Below, one piece after another: positions 61,132 to 64,000 of a stretch of 64,000 bases of DNA. The DNA is taken from contig DDTM01000021.1 in NCBI GenBank assembly GCA_002344075.1, forward strand, positions 14,948 through 78,947, in the 5' to 3' direction. The stretch's first letter is position 1. Each line of letters begins with the position of its first letter. The notes below the pieces were generated by a model. The model was not told the origin of the DNA. It searched no databases and saw nothing but the letters and a program-made list of their open reading frames with translations. This DNA comes from Bacteroidetes bacterium UBA2364 (lineage in GTDB: Bacteria > Bacteroidota > Rhodothermia > Rhodothermales > UBA2364). Position numbers and translations under genes: made by a program.

Positions 61132-62394
61132 ATGCAATTATTCCCTGCACATGCTCTAAAGGGTGAAGTTTGGCTACCAGCGGACAAGTCTGTTTCGCAG
61201 CGAGCAGCCCTTTTTGCGGCCCTTGGAGAAGGGGTTTCCACCCTCCACGGCTATGCTACAGCCGCAGATCCACAGTCTATGCTTTCTTGTATCCGGCAAT
61301 TGGGTATAAAAATAGAAAACACGCCCGATGGGGCCATTCTGGTACATGGTAAAGGGTTGAGTGGGTTTGAAAAACCGGATAACCCGTTGGATTGTGGCAA
61401 TTCTGGTACGGCAATGCGGTTTTTGGCGGGCGTTTTGGCAGGACAACCATTCGATTCGATACTGATAGGGGATGCGTCACTGTCCCGTCGTCCGATGGCA
61501 CGAGTGGCCAATCCGCTGAGAGAAATGGGTGCTTCAATTGAATTGACGGACGGTCATGCCCCTATTTTTATCAAGGGGAATCCGGCATTGCGCGGAATTC
61601 GCTATGAAATGCCTGTGGCTTCGGCTCAGGTTAAAAGTTGTGTTTTGTTGGCGGGATTATTTGCTGAGGGCCAGACAGAAGTTGTGGAAAAAGTGCCCAC
61701 CCGTGATCACACCGAGCGTATGCTGGGTATCCAGAACAATCATGGCCGGCTGAAGGTAGAAGGCGGGCGGCCTATTTTGGCGCAAGCATACCATATTCCC
61801 CGTGATTTCTCGGCAGCCGCGTTTTTTATGGTCGCTGCTTCCATTGTACCTAGCAGCGAGTTACGCCTGCCACAAGTGGGGTTAAACCCGTCTAGAACCG
61901 GATTGTTGGACGTTTTGCGGCAAATGGGGGCAGATATTGTTTTGGAAAACGAGCGCCAAACGAGTGGCGAACCCGTTGCCGATATGCGGATTCGCACGGC
62001 TAAGCTACGGGGAGTTTCGCTCGATGGGGCCGTTATTGCCAATATAATAGACGAAATTCCAATTCTTGCCGTAGCTGCGACACAAGCCGAGGGGATCACT
62101 GAAATTCGTGGGGCCGAAGAATTGCGTGTAAAAGAAACAGATCGGATTGCGGCTATGGTCACAAACCTTCGCAAATTGGGAGCCAAAGTAGAAGAATGGC
62201 CAGATGGGATGCGCATAACTGGTGGATATAAACTCAAAGGTACGACCGTGGAGGCTTTTCTTGATCACCGCATCGCGATGAGCATGGGTATTGCTGCCTT
62301 TGTTGCCGACGGACCCACAGAGATTTTAGAAGCCCATCATGCTGCTGTCTCGTTCCCCGATTTTTGGGATCAACTTGCACACATACGAAAATAA
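61132..62394 (+). CDS. aroA: 3-phosphoshikimate 1-carboxyvinyltransferase (EPSP synthase)
   Basis: 420 residues. The signatures LPADKSVSQRAALFAAL (shikimate-phosphate and PEP-binding Lys and Ser), LDCGNSGTAMRFLAGVLA, GDASLSRRPMARV, LRVKETDRIAAMVTNLRKLG and DHRIAMSMGIAAFVADGPT are complete. It joins shikimate-3-phosphate and PEP on the aromatic amino acid pathway in the cytosol. The length is normal. The next gene starts 7 bases after its stop and encodes an unrelated TonB-dependent receptor. Confidence 0.97.
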   Translation: MQLFPAHALKGEVWLPADKSVSQRAALFAALGEGVSTLHGYATAADPQSMLSCIRQLGIKIENTPDGAILVHGKGLSGFEKPDNPLDCGNSGTAMRFLAGVLAGQPFDSILIGDASLSRRPMARVANPLREMGASIELTDGHAPIFIKGNPALRGIRYEMPVASAQVKSCVLLAGLFAEGQTEVVEKVPTRDHTERMLGIQNNHGRLKVEGGRPILAQAYHIPRDFSAAAFFMVAASIVPSSELRLPQVGLNPSRTGLLDVLRQMGADIVLENERQTSGEPVADMRIRTAKLRGVSLDGAVIANIIDEIPILAVAATQAEGITEIRGAEELRVKETDRIAAMVTNLRKLGAKVEEWPDGMRITGGYKLKGTTVEAFLDHRIAMSMGIAAFVADGPTEILEAHHAAVSFPDFWDQLAHIRK

Positions 62395-62401
62395 TACGGT
62401 C

Positions 62402-64000
62402 ATGTACAGTCCACGCTTGTCTTTCTGGTTGTTTATTCTTTGCTTCCTTTGTCTTGGGCCACAAGGAATGCAGGCACAAGGTCGGGTCGTGGTGAGTGGC
62501 TATGTCTCGGATGCGGATTCCGGTGAGCGGCTGATAGGGGCAAGCGTTTATGTGAAGGCGCTGAAAATAGGAACGGTGAGCAATCGGTATGGTTTTTTTA
62601 GCTTGGCGGTTCCGAAGGATTCGCTGGTTTTAGTGATCAGTTTTGTGGGTTACCAAAGCCGATTTTTGGCCATTCATCCGATGGATGCCCTAAAGTTAGA
62701 TGTAAAGTTAATGCCTGATACCAGCACTGACGAAGTTGAGGTTACCGCACAAGGTCGTTCCGGCGTGGAATCTGCGGAAACAAGTACCATCGAGATTTCG
62801 ATCCAGCAAATCAAAGCACTTCCTGCATTGATGGGCGAAACGGATGTTATCAAGGCGCTACAACTTATGCCCGGCGTACAGTCTGGTTCAGAGGGCAGCA
62901 CGGGGTTATATGTACGTGGTGGTGGGCCTGATCAGAACCTCATTCTGGTGGATGACACGCCGGTTTATAATGTCAGCCACTTATTTGGCTTTTTTTCGGT
63001 ATTCAATTCCGACGCCATCCAATCGGTTACGCTTTCAAAAGGGGGATTTCCTGCGCGGTATGGGGGGCGTTTGTCATCGGTGGTGGATATTACCCTGAAA
63101 GAAGGTCATTTACGGGAGTGGAAAACGGAAGGCTCGGTGGGCATTGTAGCCGCAAAATGGGCAGTACAAGGGCCTATTCTACAGGACAAAATGAGCCTTT
63201 TTATTTCGGCGCGGCGCACCTATATAGACGCCTTGGCGCGTCCGATACTTAGACGGTTATCCGCCAATGATGCCGATCGGGAAGTGGAAAGTGGCTACTA
63301 TTTTTATGACCTAAATGCCAAGTGGAATTGGATCCCCTCGTCCAAAGACCGCTTGTTTATAAGTTGGTATAGCGGAAAAGACGCTTTCTATCTCGATCAA
63401 AAGCAATTATTTAATCAACGAAGGAATGAAAATCGTCTGCAAGTAGGGATGGATTGGGGAAACGTAGCGGCCTCGTTCCGGTGGAATCATCTATTTAATA
63501 ACCGATTGTTTGCCAATACAGCCATTACGCTAAGCCAATATGCACTGAAGGCGGAGTATGCCGAGTCGGACTATGCACTCCAGACGCCACAAAACCGTAA
63601 CGCATATGCAGCACAGTATTCTTCCGGTATTCGAGACTGGCGGCTTAAAACAGACTGGGATTGGTCGGTTCATCCGCGTCATGCTGCTCGGTTTGGTGCA
63701 GTGACCACCCGTCATCGCTTTGTTCCTGCCGTAGCCCAAGTTTCGATTCAGGAAGGGGCTTCGTCTCCAATTGAAACGGAATTTAAGCCGCAGGCCGAGA
63801 AACTCTTTAGTACGGAAGCTGCTCTATTCGCAGAGGACGACTGGCAGGTCTCGGAAAAACTGCGCATCAATGGCGGCCTACATGTGGCAGGATATTGGGC
63901 GGGTAAGCAAGCCTTTTTTTCGATACAACCACGGGTTTCTGGTCGGTTCAAGGTGGGGCGATACGCCCTGAAAGCCTCATTTGCACGGGTTCAGCAGCCT
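62402..64000 (+). CDS. TonB-dependent receptor with carboxypeptidase-regulatory-like domain (C-terminus beyond window)
   Basis: 533 residues visible from ATG 62402; the frame continues past the window edge. A signal peptide (to about 26, QGMQAQ) is followed by a carboxypeptidase-regulatory-like domain (VSGYVSDADSGERLIGASVY) and the TonB plug (IKALPALMGETDVIKALQLM, LYVRGGGPDQNLILVDDTPV, SKGGFPARYGGRLSSVVDIT). Then beta-barrel strands with aromatic girdles run to the edge. This is a surface import receptor for a large or scarce substrate, powered by TonB. The substrate cannot be named. Its start is 7 bases after aroA, so the two are co-transcribed or overlap in regulation. Confidence 0.93.
   Translation, partial: MYSPRLSFWLFILCFLCLGPQGMQAQGRVVVSGYVSDADSGERLIGASVYVKALKIGTVSNRYGFFSLAVPKDSLVLVISFVGYQSRFLAIHPMDALKLDVKLMPDTSTDEVEVTAQGRSGVESAETSTIEISIQQIKALPALMGETDVIKALQLMPGVQSGSEGSTGLYVRGGGPDQNLILVDDTPVYNVSHLFGFFSVFNSDAIQSVTLSKGGFPARYGGRLSSVVDITLKEGHLREWKTEGSVGIVAAKWAVQGPILQDKMSLFISARRTYIDALARPILRRLSANDADREVESGYYFYDLNAKWNWIPSSKDRLFISWYSGKDAFYLDQKQLFNQRRNENRLQVGMDWGNVAASFRWNHLFNNRLFANTAITLSQYALKAEYAESDYALQTPQNRNAYAAQYSSGIRDWRLKTDWDWSVHPRHAARFGAVTTRHRFVPAVAQVSIQEGASSPIETEFKPQAEKLFSTEAALFAEDDWQVSEKLRINGGLHVAGYWAGKQAFFSIQPRVSGRFKVGRYALKASFARVQQP

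Noticed and set aside
1..64000. tRNA, rRNA, CRISPR and IS elements
   Set aside because: I looked for cloverleaf-like arms, direct-repeat spacing and transposase motifs and saw none that I can support.

Overview
This window looks like chromosomal DNA of a Gram-negative bacterium of the FCB group, most likely a Rhodothermota or related Bacteroidota lineage. Three predicted secreted proteins end in type IX secretion (T9SS) sorting tails, two of them with the YPNPFNP signature typical of these phyla. There are TonB energy transducers, a TonB-dependent receptor, a class III RND efflux operon, alpha-2-macroglobulin and Tat-exported proteins. Shine-Dalgarno sequences are mostly weak, and one promoter candidate fits the Bacteroidota TAnnTTTG box. 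The phylum is an inference; there is no rRNA in the window. No tRNA, CRISPR array, insertion sequence or prophage was recognised.

Layout. 1-3220: the N-terminal part of fructose-1,6-bisphosphatase, a glycosyltransferase and a polysaccharide deacetylase on the minus strand, then two small plus-strand genes. 3331-9925: a large coiled-coil membrane protein (DUF4175-like), a DUF4097 beta-repeat protein, coaX and a HAD phosphatase. 10097-12602: a minus-strand four-gene redox cluster (Reeler-like protein with a CxxCH motif, Tat Rieske lipoprotein, b561-like His-rich membrane protein, YceI). 12820-16743: secreted proteins, a lipoprotein and a Tat phosphoesterase. 17108-20102: a BlaI-type repressor with a BlaR1-like M56 protease whose C-terminus is a TonB domain, plus a separate paralogue of that C-terminal half; operator-like dyads lie upstream. 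20395-22748: endonuclease/phosphatase-family protein, YqgE and a lipoprotein.

22994-30376 holds two large T9SS cargo proteins side by side. The first has tandem Ig-like domains that begin with calcium-loop motifs, then a dockerin-like module and a cohesin-like domain. The second begins with a cohesin-like domain. This is the most interesting part of the window, because it could encode a self-assembling surface complex outside any cellulosome. 30500-39332: a CoA-transferase and a complete TetR-TolC-adaptor-RND efflux operon, whose pump has about 200 extra membrane residues. 39517-46504: a divergent surface-polysaccharide locus (manC, WbqC, PIG-L deacetylase against two glycosyltransferases, an epimerase and a DegT aminotransferase).

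46788-60876: a small Spy-like protein, a 2114-residue alpha-2-macroglobulin, a decayed AAA-ATPase gene, a small protein with a histone-like basic tail next to an ArsA/GET3-type ATPase, an M16 protease and a subtilase. 61132-64000: aroA followed closely by a TonB-dependent receptor that runs off the end. Convergent and operon ends are mostly marked by intrinsic terminators.
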